DNA of 55,977 nucleotides, from contig CAIOGZ010000075.1 in the NCBI GenBank assembly GCA_903858015.1, forward strand, positions 1 to 55,977, written 5' to 3'. Of the stretch, positions 1 to 9,056 are shown in pieces. How positions within the stretch are numbered: the first letter of the stretch is position 1; each line of letters starts with the position of its first letter. The translations under genes were made by a program, and so were the position numbers. The notes under the pieces were generated by a model, which searched no databases, was not told the DNA's origin, and saw only the letters and a list, made by a program, of their open reading frames with translations. This DNA comes from an uncultured cyanobacterium (GTDB lineage Bacteria > Cyanobacteriota > Cyanobacteriia > PCC-6307 > Cyanobiaceae).

Positions 1-21
1 ATTGGCGAGCGGCAGGCGTGA
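1..21 (+). CDS. 3' end of a VapB-type antitoxin gene (partial)
   Basis: Only the last six codons and a TGA stop at 19-21 are in the window. The stop overlaps the GTG start of the following PIN toxin by four bases (GTGA), the usual translational coupling of antitoxin and toxin genes. The identity is inferred from that arrangement alone; too little protein is visible to recognise the family. Confidence 0.4.
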   Translation: MGERQA

Positions 22-407
22 TCGTTGTCGACTCCTCGGTCTGGATCGACTTCTTCCATGGGGTGAGCACCCCAGAGGTGGAGCGGCTGGATGGGTTGCT
101 CGGGGTGACGCCGCTGGCGATCGGCGACCTCATCCTGGTGGAGGTGATGCAAGGGTTCCGCACCGACCAGGATGTCGCCACCGCCCGGCAGCTGTTCCGC
201 TCCCTGGCCCTGCTGCCGATGCTCGGCGGCAGCAACGCCTGGAAGGCAGCGGAGAACTACCGGCAGCTGCGCCGCAAGGGGATCACCGTGCGCAAGACGA
301 TTGACGGGATCATCGCCACGGCCTGCATCGCGGCCAACCTGCCGCTGCTGTTCAGCGACCGGGACTTCCAGCCCTACGTGGAGCATCTGGGCCTGGAGTT
401 GGCCTGA
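18..407 (+). CDS. vapC: VapC-type PIN-domain ribonuclease toxin
   Basis: A complete 129-residue PIN-domain protein of normal VapC length. The N-terminal DSSVWIDFF motif supplies the first acidic metal ligand, a central GDLILVEVMQGF segment the second, and the C-terminal TIDGIIATACIA and FSDRDF segments the remaining acidic residues. VapC toxins are Mg-dependent RNases that cleave tRNA or rRNA and are silenced by the antitoxin encoded just upstream. The GTG start overlaps the stop of that antitoxin by four bases. All catalytic acidic positions look intact, so the toxin is probably functional. Confidence 0.85.
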   Translation: MIVVDSSVWIDFFHGVSTPEVERLDGLLGVTPLAIGDLILVEVMQGFRTDQDVATARQLFRSLALLPMLGGSNAWKAAENYRQLRRKGITVRKTIDGIIATACIAANLPLLFSDRDFQPYVEHLGLELA

Positions 408-452
408 GCCGCTGGGTGGCTGGCGTTGCGACGCAGCCTCCCTGGGGCACGT

Positions 453-857
453 TCAGAGACCGCCATGCACCGCCCAGAAGTCTGCGGGGGTGCGGATGGG
501 ATAGCGATCCCGCAGGGTCAGCAGGGCCTTGTCGCCAGTCACCAGGGTCTGGGCCAAGCCAAGCCGCAGCGCCGCCAGCGCCCCGAAGCGCCCGGCACGG
601 CTGGCCACCACGGCGGCGTCAATCTCGGCCAGAGGCTCGGCTTCTGGAACCTCGGCATAGCCCGACTCGATGCGCTCGCACAGCCCGTCGAAACGCGCCT
701 GCAGCCGGCGGATCCGCTCAAACAAGCGGGCATCCACCAAGGCGGCCACGGGCTTGCCATCCCGCTTGATCACGATGCTGTCGTGGCGGTACTGCACTTG
801 GTTGAGCATGTCGCCCAGATTTTGGCGGAAGCTGACGGCCGTGGCTTCGCTAATCAT
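453..857 (-). CDS. Phd/YefM-like antitoxin fused to the C-terminal piece of a PIN toxin
   Basis: A 134-residue protein. Residues 1 to about 88 have Phd/YefM antitoxin character: an N-terminal SFRQNLGDMLNQV segment, then SIVIKRDGKPVAALV and a helical tail. Residues from about 100 to the end (LVTGDKALLTLRD followed by YPIRTPADFW) instead resemble the last strand and helix of COG1569-type PIN toxins, whose genes normally follow such antitoxins. The simplest reading is an in-frame deletion that joined the antitoxin to the end of its toxin. The antitoxin part could still bind DNA; the toxin part lacks the N-terminal catalytic residues. The ORF starts 7 bases after the stop of the gene at 865-1104. 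Confidence 0.65.
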   Translation of the reverse strand: MISEATAVSFRQNLGDMLNQVQYRHDSIVIKRDGKPVAALVDARLFERIRRLQARFDGLCERIESGYAEVPEAEPLAEIDAAVVASRAGRFGALAALRLGLAQTLVTGDKALLTLRDRYPIRTPADFWAVHGGL

Positions 858-864
858 GGGCTAA

Positions 865-1104
865 TCATGCGCTGATCATGGCAACACGATCCATCGGATC
901 GATGCGATCAGCATGACCAAGTCGGTCCAGTTCGGTGGCTTCGCCTTCCATGGGTGCGTCGGCAGCCAGGCGCTCCGCCAGGGTGAGGCGCGGCTCCACC
1001 GGCCGGATCAGCAGGCCACCAGGAAAGGTACCGAAGCGAATCCCAAGGCGGATCCAGGTGCGCATCGGAGCGTCCTCGCCGAAGCCCCCCAGCTCGGCCA
1101 GCAC
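865..1104 (-). CDS. small hypothetical protein, possible degenerate MazE-like antitoxin
   Basis: A 79-codon ORF with a GTG start; an internal ATG at 1065 is an alternative. The stretch GLLIRPVEPRLTLAERLA resembles the C-terminal tail of MazE/AbrB-type antitoxins, but the N-terminal DNA-binding swapped-hairpin region is not recognisable and may have been lost. It lies directly upstream of the Phd-PIN fusion on the same strand, with a 7-base gap, so the two could be co-transcribed. The family assignment rests on a short stretch and is weak. The ORF may be a relic without function. Confidence 0.35.
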   Translation of the reverse strand: MLAELGGFGEDAPMRTWIRLGIRFGTFPGGLLIRPVEPRLTLAERLAADAPMEGEATELDRLGHADRIDPMDRVAMISA

Positions 1105-1252
1105 CGCCTCGGCGCTGGGGCAATCGGCCGTTCAGAGAGCGCAAGCTGGCTTGCCGCTGACCCCTCCCCCCTGGGGGCAACGGCCCTGGCTTGAGCGGTG
1201 CCTGCCCGCAGCCTGCGGCTGGAACGGAACCCCTAGATTCAACTCCACACCA

Positions 1253-3277
1253 ATGCCACCTCCCCCGGGCCCCATGGTGCTCGCCAACCCCTCCGGCGCC
1301 ACGGCCGTCCCCAATGCCGGCAACGACCAGCCCGGCTCCAGCCCCGCCCCCACTGCGAACCCGGCCTGGACCGCCGCCGATGGCGCCGCCCTCTACGGCG
1401 TCGACCGCTGGGGCGAGCCCTATTTCGCCGTCAACGAGCGGGGCCACGTGATCGTGCAACCCCGCGGCGATCGCGGCGGTTCGCTGGATCTAGTCGAGCT
1501 GGTGGGGGAGCTGCAGGGGCGCAACCTGGGCCTGCCGCTGCTGATCCGCTTCGACGACATCCTCGAAGACCGGCTGGAGCGGCTCCATGCCGCCTTCGAG
1601 CGGGCGATCGCCCAATACGGCTACCGCGGCCGCTACCAGGGCGTGTTTCCGGTGAAGTGCAACCAGCAGCGCCACGTGGTGGAGCAGCTGGTGGAGAGCG
1701 GGCGGCGCTGGCATTTCGGCCTGGAGGCCGGCAGCAAGGCCGAGCTATTGATTGCTCTTTCGCTGCTCGACGACCCCGAGGCCCTGCTGATCTGCAACGG
1801 CTACAAGGATCGCCGCTACATCGAAACCGCAATTTTGGCCCGCCGCCTTGGCCGCCAGCCGGTGGTGGTGATCGAGCAGGCCGACGAGGTGGAGCGCATC
1901 ATCGCCGCTAGCCAAGATCTTGGCGCCGCCCCCTTCATCGGCGTGCGCGCCAAGCTCGCCAGCCGCAGCACCGGCCGCTGGGGCAGTTCGGTGGGGGATA
2001 AGGCCAAATTTGGCCTGTCGATCCCCGATCTGCTGGCCACCGTCGAGGCCCTCAACAGTGCCAACCTGCTGGCGGACCTGCGGCTGCTCCATTTCCATGT
2101 CGGCAGCCAGATCAACGATATCGCCGTGCTCAAGGACGCCCTGCAGGAGGCGGGCCAGATCTATGTGGAACTCTGCAAGTTGGGGGCCCCGATGGGCTAC
2201 CTGGATGTGGGGGGTGGCCTCGGGGTTGATTACGACGGCAGCCGCACGGCCAGCGGCGCCTCCACCAACTACTCCCTGCAGAATTACGCCAACGATGTGG
2301 TAGCCACCGTGCGGGAGTGCTGTGAATCCCATGGGGTGGCGGTACCCACCTTGGTGAGCGAGAGCGGTCGCGCCATCGCCAGCCACTTCTCTGTGTTGGT
2401 GTTCAACGTGTTGGGCACCGCTGCCGTGCCAGGCGCAGGGCAGCAGGCGGCGACGGGCGAAGCCCTGATCGTGCGCAATCTGCGGGAAACCTTGACGCTG
2501 ATCGAGGCGATCGGGGCCGGGGCCGAAGCCGATCTGTCCAGACTTCAAGAGGCCTGGAATGACGCCATCAAGTTCAGGGACGACGCCTTGGCCGCCTTCC
2601 GGCTGGGCTACATGGGCCTGCCAGAACGGGCAACGGCCGAACAGCTCACCCGGGCCTGCATTGAGGCGATCGTGGCGCGGCTACCCCGCAACGGCAGCGT
2701 GCCGGAAGATCTCAAGGCCCTGGGATCCGCCTTGGCCGACACCTACTACGCCAATCTATCGGTGTTCCGCTCAGCGCCAGATACCTGGGCGATCGAGCAG
2801 CTGTTCCCGTTGATGCCGATCCATCGCCTCGCTGAGCGACCCACCCAGCTCGGCCACTTCGCCGATCTCACCTGCGACTCCGATGGCAAGTTGGCCCGCT
2901 TCATCGATGCGGGCCAGGTCAAACCCCTGCTGGAGCTCCATGAATTTCGCCCAGGCGAGCCTTACCTGATCGGCATGTTTCTCGCTGGGGCCTATCAGGA
3001 GGTGATGGGCAACCTCCACAACCTATTCGGCAGTACCAACGCCGTGCACATCCGCCTCGCCCCCGGCGGCGGCTATCTGGTGGACCACGTGGTGCGGGGC
3101 GACACCAACGCCGAAGTGCTCGAGGCCATGGAACATGATCCCAGCCAGTTGCTGGAGCGACTGCGGATCGCCAGCGAAGCGGCGATTCAAAGGGGTGGCC
3201 TGCGGATCAGCGAAGCACGCCGGCTGATGGATCACCTCGAGACAAGCCTACGCCAAACAACCTACCTACAGGAATAA
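1253..3277 (+). CDS. speA: biosynthetic arginine decarboxylase
   Basis: A PLP enzyme of fold III that converts arginine to agmatine, the first step of polyamine synthesis from arginine. Length is 674 residues from the ATG at 1253; an ATG at 1274 is a close alternative. Key features in order: FPVKCNQQRHVV, which holds the Schiff-base lysine; HFGLEAGSKAEL; the HFHVGSQIND segment; DVGGGLGVDYDGS, which binds PLP phosphate; and SESGRAIASH. The C-terminal part with FPLMPIHRL and PGGGYLVDHV is typical of SpeA. The open frame extends upstream to 935, but that stretch is low-complexity and absent from the family. No operon partner is visible. Confidence 0.93.
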   Translation: MPPPPGPMVLANPSGATAVPNAGNDQPGSSPAPTANPAWTAADGAALYGVDRWGEPYFAVNERGHVIVQPRGDRGGSLDLVELVGELQGRNLGLPLLIRFDDILEDRLERLHAAFERAIAQYGYRGRYQGVFPVKCNQQRHVVEQLVESGRRWHFGLEAGSKAELLIALSLLDDPEALLICNGYKDRRYIETAILARRLGRQPVVVIEQADEVERIIAASQDLGAAPFIGVRAKLASRSTGRWGSSVGDKAKFGLSIPDLLATVEALNSANLLADLRLLHFHVGSQINDIAVLKDALQEAGQIYVELCKLGAPMGYLDVGGGLGVDYDGSRTASGASTNYSLQNYANDVVATVRECCESHGVAVPTLVSESGRAIASHFSVLVFNVLGTAAVPGAGQQAATGEALIVRNLRETLTLIEAIGAGAEADLSRLQEAWNDAIKFRDDALAAFRLGYMGLPERATAEQLTRACIEAIVARLPRNGSVPEDLKALGSALADTYYANLSVFRSAPDTWAIEQLFPLMPIHRLAERPTQLGHFADLTCDSDGKLARFIDAGQVKPLLELHEFRPGEPYLIGMFLAGAYQEVMGNLHNLFGSTNAVHIRLAPGGGYLVDHVVRGDTNAEVLEAMEHDPSQLLERLRIASEAAIQRGGLRISEARRLMDHLETSLRQTTYLQE

Positions 3278-3544
3278 GGCCCAGAGAGATAGCAGCCGCC
3301 ATCGCAACGCCAAGCAACGCCCAAGCAACGGCCGATCGGGATACTGCAATCTGCCGCGCACCCCCCCCCGCACCGGAATACAGCGACCACCCCCATCACC
3401 CCTAGAATTGCTTGTAGCAAAAAAGCGCAAAAAAATCAACAAACCCAGGCTTAGCGTTAAGCTCCCCATGGAGCACCTAGCCTCGCCACAAGGGAGTACT
3501 GTATACTTTAGCCAATAACAATCATATCAACCGCAAGCCTGCCC

Positions 3545-3877
3545 ATGGTCCTTTTCGGATTCAGCGGTATCTCATTGTTTCTAGTCCTGTGCTTTGCCCA
3601 TTGCCTCTGCGACTTCCCGCTGCAGAACAACACCATCGCCAAGGGGAAAGTCCTAGGATCCTGCGTGGAAGGGATGGCTTGGCCCTACTGGATGGCTGGC
3701 CATGCCGGCACCCATGCCCTCGCCGTGGCCCTTCTCTGTGGCAATGCCTGGCTGGGATTGGCTGAATTCGCAAGCCACTTCGTGATTGATTGCTGCAAAT
3801 CGCGGGCCATGATCAACCTCGGCACCGACCAGGCCCTCCATATCGGCTGCAAGGGCCTTTGGCTGCTAATGGTCTGA
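3545..3877 (+). CDS. DUF3307 family membrane protein
   Basis: A 110-residue hydrophobic protein with about three membrane segments. It shows the DUF3307 layout: an N-terminal FAHCLCDFPLQNN motif, a central GHAGTHALAVAL helix, and HFVIDCCKSR followed by TDQALHIGCKG. The regularly spaced His and Asp residues are the family hallmark; the biochemical role of DUF3307 is not known. Members occur in bacteria and also in phage genomes. The gene stands alone between speA and the convergent SIMPL gene. The preceding 267 bases contain no other gene. Confidence 0.8.
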   Translation: MVLFGFSGISLFLVLCFAHCLCDFPLQNNTIAKGKVLGSCVEGMAWPYWMAGHAGTHALAVALLCGNAWLGLAEFASHFVIDCCKSRAMINLGTDQALHIGCKGLWLLMV

Positions 3878-3907
3878 TGGCGGTGCTGCCCAGCCAGCAG
3901 CAGCAGT

Positions 3908-4612
3908 TCAGCGGCGGTGGGGCACCGCGCAAAACTGCACTTGCAAGCCCAGCCGATCCATCGGTGGAGGCAATTCGGCTGCAGAAAAGGGGGGCGGAGC
4001 CGCAGCAGCCCCAGCAAACCGCGCCATCACCGGCCCTCCCCCTTCCAGCTGGATCTGGAGTGGAATCAGATGGGGCCGGCCAATCAGCAGGGCTAGGGGG
4101 CGCACTTGGGCCTCAGCATCGCGGTAGGCAGCCGCCAGCAGGACCTGACGGGAAACCTCGGCTGCGGCCGGATCCGCCTCCGGCGTCACCGGAGCCAGCC
4201 GCACCCCGGGCAGGGAACCGACGCGGCGAATCAGGCCCTGGAGTTGGCCGGCCGCCAGCCGGCCGCTCACCGACAAGCTGGCCTGAACCGCCGCCGGCTT
4301 GGGCGCCACGGCCGGCCGCATCCAGGTGGCCGGCGATCCCACCTGAAGATCCTCGACTCCGAGTTGCCGCAACTTGCTGCGGACCGCAGCCAAGCGTGCC
4401 TGCAACACCTCCAAAGCCCCGTCGGCGATCGGATCGTCCGCCTCCAGGCTGAGCGAGAAAGCGATCCGGATCACAGGCCGTTGCCGCTCTGCGCTGCCGC
4501 GGGCCTCCAGCAGGGTGCCAGCGCAGTGGAGCTGCAGGTCGGCGGCGGGGGCGGGCCCGATCAGCAGGAAGGGTCCCAGGGCCAGCAGCAACGGCAGGCT
4601 GAAGCGCTTCAC
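3908..4612 (-). CDS. SIMPL (DUF541) domain exported protein
   Basis: From the GTG at 4612 the protein begins VKRFSLPLLLALGPFLLIGP and APAA, a textbook signal peptide, so it is probably periplasmic or outer-surface. The rest matches SIMPL/DUF541: an N-terminal strand with G-T-x-L-E-A-R-G-S, a long helix with RLAAVRSKLRQLGVEDLQ, and a C-terminal half ending in AYRDAEAQVRPLALLIG. SIMPL proteins are poorly understood. The frame stays open upstream to an ATG at 4717 that overlaps the kinase stop by four bases (ATGA). That start would put 35 residues before the signal peptide, encoded by the 21-base repeat, so I prefer the inner start. It is probably co-transcribed with the two-component system. 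Confidence 0.75.
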   Translation of the reverse strand: MKRFSLPLLLALGPFLLIGPAPAADLQLHCAGTLLEARGSAERQRPVIRIAFSLSLEADDPIADGALEVLQARLAAVRSKLRQLGVEDLQVGSPATWMRPAVAPKPAAVQASLSVSGRLAAGQLQGLIRRVGSLPGVRLAPVTPEADPAAAEVSRQVLLAAAYRDAEAQVRPLALLIGRPHLIPLQIQLEGGGPVMARFAGAAAAPPPFSAAELPPPMDRLGLQVQFCAVPHRR

Positions 4613-4663
4613 CCGATCGTGGCCAAACCGCTGGCCCTTCGGCCACGCCAACAGCCGCCTAGA

Positions 4664-4726
4664 AGTCTTTTGCGTAGAACTTGGAAGTGTCTTCATAGAA
4701 CTTAGAAGAATCTTCATAGGGCTTGG
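4664..4726. repeat. three imperfect 21-base tandem repeats
   Basis: Copies lie at 4664-4684, 4685-4705 and 4706-4726, sharing the core TCTTCATAGAACTTGGAA. The third copy covers the stop codon of the histidine kinase gene. On the minus strand the copies duplicate the kinase stop/start junction TCTATGAAGA, so an MK[I/T]L[L/P]SS heptad appears twice in the upstream-extended SIMPL reading frame. This looks like local slippage duplication. Confidence 0.8.
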
Positions 4727-6072
4727 AAGAGAGGATTGCCCGGGGTCGGCATCAACAGCATCTCAGCTCGAAGGCCGCCAGATTCGAGCCGGTTGAGTAC
4801 CAACCGCCCGCCCTGCCTGCGGCAGAAGCGATCCACCAAAACCAGTCCCAGGCCCTGGTGGCGATTGCGCTGCCGATCATCGGCCCGCGGCTGCAGCGGC
4901 ATCGTCATCAAGGTGGAGCTGCGAAATCCGCCGCCATGGTCATCCACCCAAATACGCAGCATCGATTGCTGACGAACAGCGCAGAGAACCACAGGAGGAC
5001 GGCCATATTCGAGGGCATTATCAATCAGATTACACAGACTCCGCTCCAATCCAGCCAGATCAATCAATATAAATAGCCTAGGAACATCAAGGTTCAGATC
5101 GTGGCTATTGGGATAACTGGAAATCAGACGTCTGCAAAAATCGTCGAGGATAATGGGCTCATGGATCTCAGTGGGGATCTCTTGGTCGGCAAGCAAGCCA
5201 AGCTGGGCGGTGATCGCCGCCAACTGGCGCAGCTCCTCGAGGATGGAATCGGCAATCTCCCTGGGTGCCCCCTCCAGTTGGGTCCGAAGGGCCTCGGCCT
5301 GCAACATCAGCCGCGCCTGGGGTCCGCCAAAATCATGGGCCAGGCCGCGCAGCAACAGCCGCCGATCACTAGCCACGGCATTAAGGCGCTCAAGCAGTCT
5401 ATTGACTCGCAGAGTGAGCAGCCGCAACGGCGCAATCCCCTGCTCTGGCAGCAACGAAAGCGGGGCCATTTCAGTATCGGGTATCGCCTTCATCACCCGA
5501 ACAAAAGGCGACTCCACATACATCCTCAGAAAACCGATAATGCCAAGAATCACACCGATCAACAGCGCCACGGTTCGCGCAAACGGCAGGTACCAAACAC
5601 TGAGGCTGCTGAGGCGCTCGGGTCGATAGAGCCAGTAGGTCTTGGCGCTATTTTGCAACTGGAGCCGAATCCAGTAACCACCCAAGGGATCCTCCAGGGG
5701 TGCACGGTCGCGGCGAATCTCACGCGCGAGTCCTTGGCGAAGCTCCAGCCCCTTAACCACCTGCAGATCAAATTCTGCGGTTTTTTGCGGTTCACTTTCA
5801 GGATATGGCAATCGCTCCCGTACCAGCACCCCATCGGGAAGCTGATCCACAGGCATCCGCGTCAGCACTTCCTCCACCAGCTGAACATCTCGGCTGATGC
5901 GAAGCACACTTTCAGCTACCAACTGGGGCTCCAACAGCGTGTTCAGCAACAGCAAAAGCAGCAGAAAGCTCAGCGCCGTGCCAGCCAGAACCGACACGAG
6001 CAGGCGGATCCAATCCCAGCGATCCAATCGCGACTGCGGCAGCATCGTGTCAGTCGCCCGACGGCGGCTCAA
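4714..6072 (-). CDS. EnvZ-type membrane sensor histidine kinase
   Basis: A 452-residue HisKA kinase. A first membrane helix lies at about 22-46, an extracytoplasmic sensor region at about 50-160 and a second helix at about 163-185, followed by a HAMP-like linker. The H-box RGLAHDFGGPQARL carries the phospho-accepting His246. The ATP-binding domain has the N-box LCNLIDNALEYG at about 346-357, the G1 box WVDDHGGGF and the G2 box HQGLGLVLVDRF. It autophosphorylates and passes phosphate to the regulator encoded upstream, whose 3' end overlaps this gene by 23 bases. The signal is unknown. It resembles the RpaB/RpaA-era OmpR-EnvZ class only at family level. Confidence 0.92.
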   Translation of the reverse strand: MSRRRATDTMLPQSRLDRWDWIRLLVSVLAGTALSFLLLLLLLNTLLEPQLVAESVLRISRDVQLVEEVLTRMPVDQLPDGVLVRERLPYPESEPQKTAEFDLQVVKGLELRQGLAREIRRDRAPLEDPLGGYWIRLQLQNSAKTYWLYRPERLSSLSVWYLPFARTVALLIGVILGIIGFLRMYVESPFVRVMKAIPDTEMAPLSLLPEQGIAPLRLLTLRVNRLLERLNAVASDRRLLLRGLAHDFGGPQARLMLQAEALRTQLEGAPREIADSILEELRQLAAITAQLGLLADQEIPTEIHEPIILDDFCRRLISSYPNSHDLNLDVPRLFILIDLAGLERSLCNLIDNALEYGRPPVVLCAVRQQSMLRIWVDDHGGGFRSSTLMTMPLQPRADDRQRNRHQGLGLVLVDRFCRRQGGRLVLNRLESGGLRAEMLLMPTPGNPLFQAL

Positions 6073-6802
6073 TCAGCTGCACCTCAGGCACGATGCGATA
6101 GCCCTGCCCCCGGCAGGACTCAATCGCATCGAAGCGGCCAGCCAGAAGATCATTCAGCAGCCGGCGCAGGCGGCCAATCCGCACATCGATGCTGCGGCTC
6201 TGGCTCACATCCACCAAACTGCCGGAGATCCGAGCCAGTGTCTGGCGGCCGATCACCTCCGAGGGTCGGCGGCAGAGGGCTTGCAACAGGGCGGCGTCGC
6301 CGCGGCTGAGGCGGGTGATGCTGCCATTGGGGCTCAGGATTTGGGCCTGCTGCACATCGAAATGGAGCGTTTCAATCGCGTAGCATTCCTGGGCCGGTGG
6401 GGACACTTGGTGAACTCCGGGCGCGCTGCTGGCGGCCAGCAAACGCTCGATCCGCAACTGCAATTCGCGAAACTCAAAGGGTTTTCCCAGATAGTCATCG
6501 GCGCCAGCCTCAAGGCCGGCGATCCGATCGCGCGGCGATCGCATCGCCGACAGCATCAAGACTGGAAAAGCATGGCCCTGCAGACGCAGGGCAGCGAGCA
6601 TATCGCCGCCGCGGCGCTCCGGCAGCATCTCATCGAGCACCAGCAAGCCGGGGGTTTCGGTAGCCAGGGCCGTGAGTAAAGCGCGGGATTGGTGAAAAAT
6701 CTTGCTCTGCCACCCAAGCGAATGAAACCGAGACAACAACAGCGCACAGAACCGCTCATCGTCGTCAAGGACCCAGATCACCGCACTTGGCTCCACGGCC
6801 AC
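6050..6802 (-). CDS. OmpR-family response regulator
   Basis: A 250-residue two-domain regulator. The receiver domain has the acidic pocket LDDD at 12-15, phospho-acceptor Asp57 in LLVLDEMLP, Ser85 in VLMLSAM and Lys107 in LGKPF. The C-terminal winged helix contains LSRGDAALLQALCRRPSEV and the recognition region SRSIDVRIGRLRRLL, ending RGQGYRIVPE as in OmpR/PhoB. The start is a GTG. The gene overlaps the downstream histidine kinase and is divergent from chlD, separated by only 43 bases, so the shared promoter region is very short. Confidence 0.94.
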   Translation of the reverse strand: MAVEPSAVIWVLDDDERFCALLLSRFHSLGWQSKIFHQSRALLTALATETPGLLVLDEMLPERRGGDMLAALRLQGHAFPVLMLSAMRSPRDRIAGLEAGADDYLGKPFEFRELQLRIERLLAASSAPGVHQVSPPAQECYAIETLHFDVQQAQILSPNGSITRLSRGDAALLQALCRRPSEVIGRQTLARISGSLVDVSQSRSIDVRIGRLRRLLNDLLAGRFDAIESCRGQGYRIVPEVQLIEPPSGD

Positions 6803-6845
6803 CTTCTAGCTTTCAGCAACCTACAACCGCAGACCTCTGTCCCCC

Positions 6846-9047
6846 ATGGCCGCCAGCACCACCGGCCGCGACGCCGGCAGCAGCGCCGGATCCGCCCGGC
6901 CCCAGGGTTCATCCAGCCAGGCCGCCCGCGCCTTTCCGCTGGCGGCGATCACCGGCCACGGCAGCCTCAAGCTGGCCCTGCTGCTCGCCGCCGTGGATCC
7001 AGGCCTGGGTGGGGTGGTGATCGCCGGCGGCCGCGGTACGGGAAAATCGGTGTTGGCCCGGGGCCTGCATGCCCTGCTGCCGCCGATCGACAGCCTGGAC
7101 CTCGGCGGCGGCAGCGCCCTGCATTGCGATCCCACCCGCCCGGACGATTGGGACAGCGCCACCCGCCGCCGCATCAGTGAGCTGGGCGGTGATGCCAGCG
7201 GCGCCGACCGCTCAGCCCTGCTGCCGACGCGGGTCGAACCGGCCCCCTTCGTGCAGGTGCCGCTCGGGGTCAGCGAAGATCGCCTGCTGGGTTCGGTGGA
7301 TGTGGCCGCCTCCCTGGGCGCCGGAGCAGCGATCTTCCAGCCCGGCCTGCTGGCGGAAGCCCACCGGGGAGTGCTCTACATCGATGAACTCAACCTGCTC
7401 GACGACCAGATCACCAACCTGCTGCTGGCGGCGGTGGGCTGCGGCGAAAACCGGATCGAACGCGAAGGGCTGAGCCTGTCCCACCCCTGCCGCTGCCTGC
7501 TGATCGCCACCTACAACCCGGAGGAAGGGGCGGTGCGCGACCACCTGCTCGATCGCTTCGCCATCGCCCTTTCGGCCAACCAACTGCTGGATACCGAGCA
7601 GCGGGTGGCGATCACCCGCTCCGCCCTCGACCACGGCGAATCGGTGGAGGCCTTCCGGGTCCGCTACCAGGAGGACACCGATGCCCTGGCCACCCAACTG
7701 CTGCTGGCGCGCCAGTGGCTGGGCGATGTGCAGATCAGCCGCGACCAGATCACCTACCTGGTGAACGAAGCGATCCGGGGCGGCGTCGAAGGCCACCGCT
7801 CCGAGCTCTACGCCGTGCGGGTGGCCCGGGCCCACGCCGCCCTCAGCGGCCGCGACCAGGTGGAAGCCGACGATCTCCAGGTCGCCGTCCGGCTGGTGAT
7901 CGCACCGCGGGCCCTGCAGCTGCCGCCCCCCGATCCCAACCAGCCGCTACAACCCCCGCCGCCGCCACCCCAGGGCGAACAGGCGCCCGAGCCCCCCGCC
8001 GACCAGCCCCCGAACGAACCCAACGAACCCGCCGACCCCGACGACCAAGAAGATCCAGACAACAACAACAACGACAACAACGACAACGATGGGGACGAGG
8101 ACGAAACCGACCAGGACGACGACGACCAACCGGACGACCAGCCCCCCGCCTCGATCCCCGAGGAGTTCCTGCTCGATCCGGAGGCCACCGCCCTCGACCC
8201 CGACCTGCTGCTCTTCTCCGCCGCCAAGGCCAAGAGCGGCGGCAGCGGCAGCCGCGCCGTGGTGTTCAGCGATAGCCGCGGCCGCTACGTGAAGCCGATG
8301 CTGCCGCGGGGCCCCGTGCGGCGCATCGCCGTGGATGCCACCCTGCGGGCGGCGGCGCCCTACCAAAAGGCCCGCCGCGAGCGGCAGCCCCAACGCCGGG
8401 TGATCGTGGAGGACGGTGACCTGCGGGCCAAGCAACTGCAACGCAAGGCCGGCGCCTTGGTGATCTTCCTGGTCGATGCCAGCGGCTCGATGGCCCTCAA
8501 CCGCATGCAGAGCGCCAAGGGGGCCGTGATCCGGCTGCTCACCGAGGCCTACGAAAACCGCGACGAAGTGGCCCTGATTCCCTTCCGCGGCGAGCAGGCG
8601 GAGGTGCTGCTGCCCCCCACCCGTTCGATCACCGCCGCCCGGCGTCGGCTGGAAGCGATGCCCTGCGGCGGCGGCTCCCCCCTGGCCCACGGCCTCACCC
8701 AGGCGGCCCGGGTGGGGGCCAATGCCCTGGCCACCGGCGACCTGGGCCAGGTGGTGGTGGTGGCGATCACCGATGGCCGCGGCAACGTGCCCCTGGGCCG
8801 CTCCCTCGGCCAGCCCGAACTGGAGGGGGATGAACCGGTGGACCTCAAGGAGGAGGTGAAGCAGGTGGCTAGCCGCTACCGCGCCTTGGGCATCAAGCTG
8901 CTGGTGATTGACACCGAGCGCAAGTTCATCGGCAGCGGCATGGGCAAGGAGCTGGCCGAGGCGGCCGGCGGGCGCTATGTGCAGCTGCCGAAGGCCAGCG
9001 ACCAAGCGATCGCCGCGATCGCCCTGGAGGCGATCGCGGGGCTGTGA
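6846..9047 (+). CDS. chlD: magnesium chelatase subunit D
   Basis: The D subunit of the ChlH-ChlI-ChlD complex, which inserts Mg into protoporphyrin IX at the start of the chlorophyll branch. The N-terminal AAA+ half has a Walker A-like GGRGTGKS and the segment [17 protein letters not shown] proline-rich then very acidic linker follows at about residues 360-440, dominated by P, then D, N and E. The C-terminal von Willebrand A domain has the MIDAS motif [10 protein letters not shown], a conserved Thr/Ser site and [11 protein letters not shown]. At 733 residues it is slightly long, because of an Ala/Ser-rich N-terminus and the linker. Divergent from the response regulator gene. Confidence 0.96.
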   Translation: MAASTTGRDAGSSAGSARPQGSSSQAARAFPLAAITGHGSLKLALLLAAVDPGLGGVVIAGGRGTGKSVLARGLHALLPPIDSLDLGGGSALHCDPTRPDDWDSATRRRISELGGDASGADRSALLPTRVEPAPFVQVPLGVSEDRLLGSVDVAASLGAGAAIFQPGLLAEAHRGVLYIDELNLLDDQITNLLLAAVGCGENRIEREGLSLSHPCRCLLIATYNPEEGAVRDHLLDRFAIALSANQLLDTEQRVAITRSALDHGESVEAFRVRYQEDTDALATQLLLARQWLGDVQISRDQITYLVNEAIRGGVEGHRSELYAVRVARAHAALSGRDQVEADDLQVAVRLVIAPRALQLPPPDPNQPLQPPPPPPQGEQAPEPPADQPPNEPNEPADPDDQEDPDNNNNDNNDNDGDEDETDQDDDDQPDDQPPASIPEEFLLDPEATALDPDLLLFSAAKAKSGGSGSRAVVFSDSRGRYVKPMLPRGPVRRIAVDATLRAAAPYQKARRERQPQRRVIVEDGDLRAKQLQRKAGALVIFLVDASGSMALNRMQSAKGAVIRLLTEAYENRDEVALIPFRGEQAEVLLPPTRSITAARRRLEAMPCGGGSPLAHGLTQAARVGANALATGDLGQVVVVAITDGRGNVPLGRSLGQPELEGDEPVDLKEEVKQVASRYRALGIKLLVIDTERKFIGSGMGKELAEAAGGRYVQLPKASDQAIAAIALEAIAGL

Positions 9048-9056
9048 ACGCTGCGA

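Noticed and set aside
935..1252. Upstream extension of the speA frame by 106 codons
   Set aside because: The added part is low complexity, overlaps the oppositely oriented antitoxin-like ORF and is not seen in SpeA proteins.
1745..2548. 267-codon frame opposite speA
   Set aside because: Antisense shadow of a conserved enzyme caused by high GC.
3495..3507. AGTACTGTATACT upstream of the DUF3307 gene as a LexA-type operator
   Set aside because: Only the outer AGTA/TACT is symmetrical and it does not fit the cyanobacterial LexA pattern I know; no linked SOS gene.
7947..9005. 352-codon frame opposite chlD
   Set aside because: Antisense shadow with a valine-run mirror of the acidic linker; no domain.
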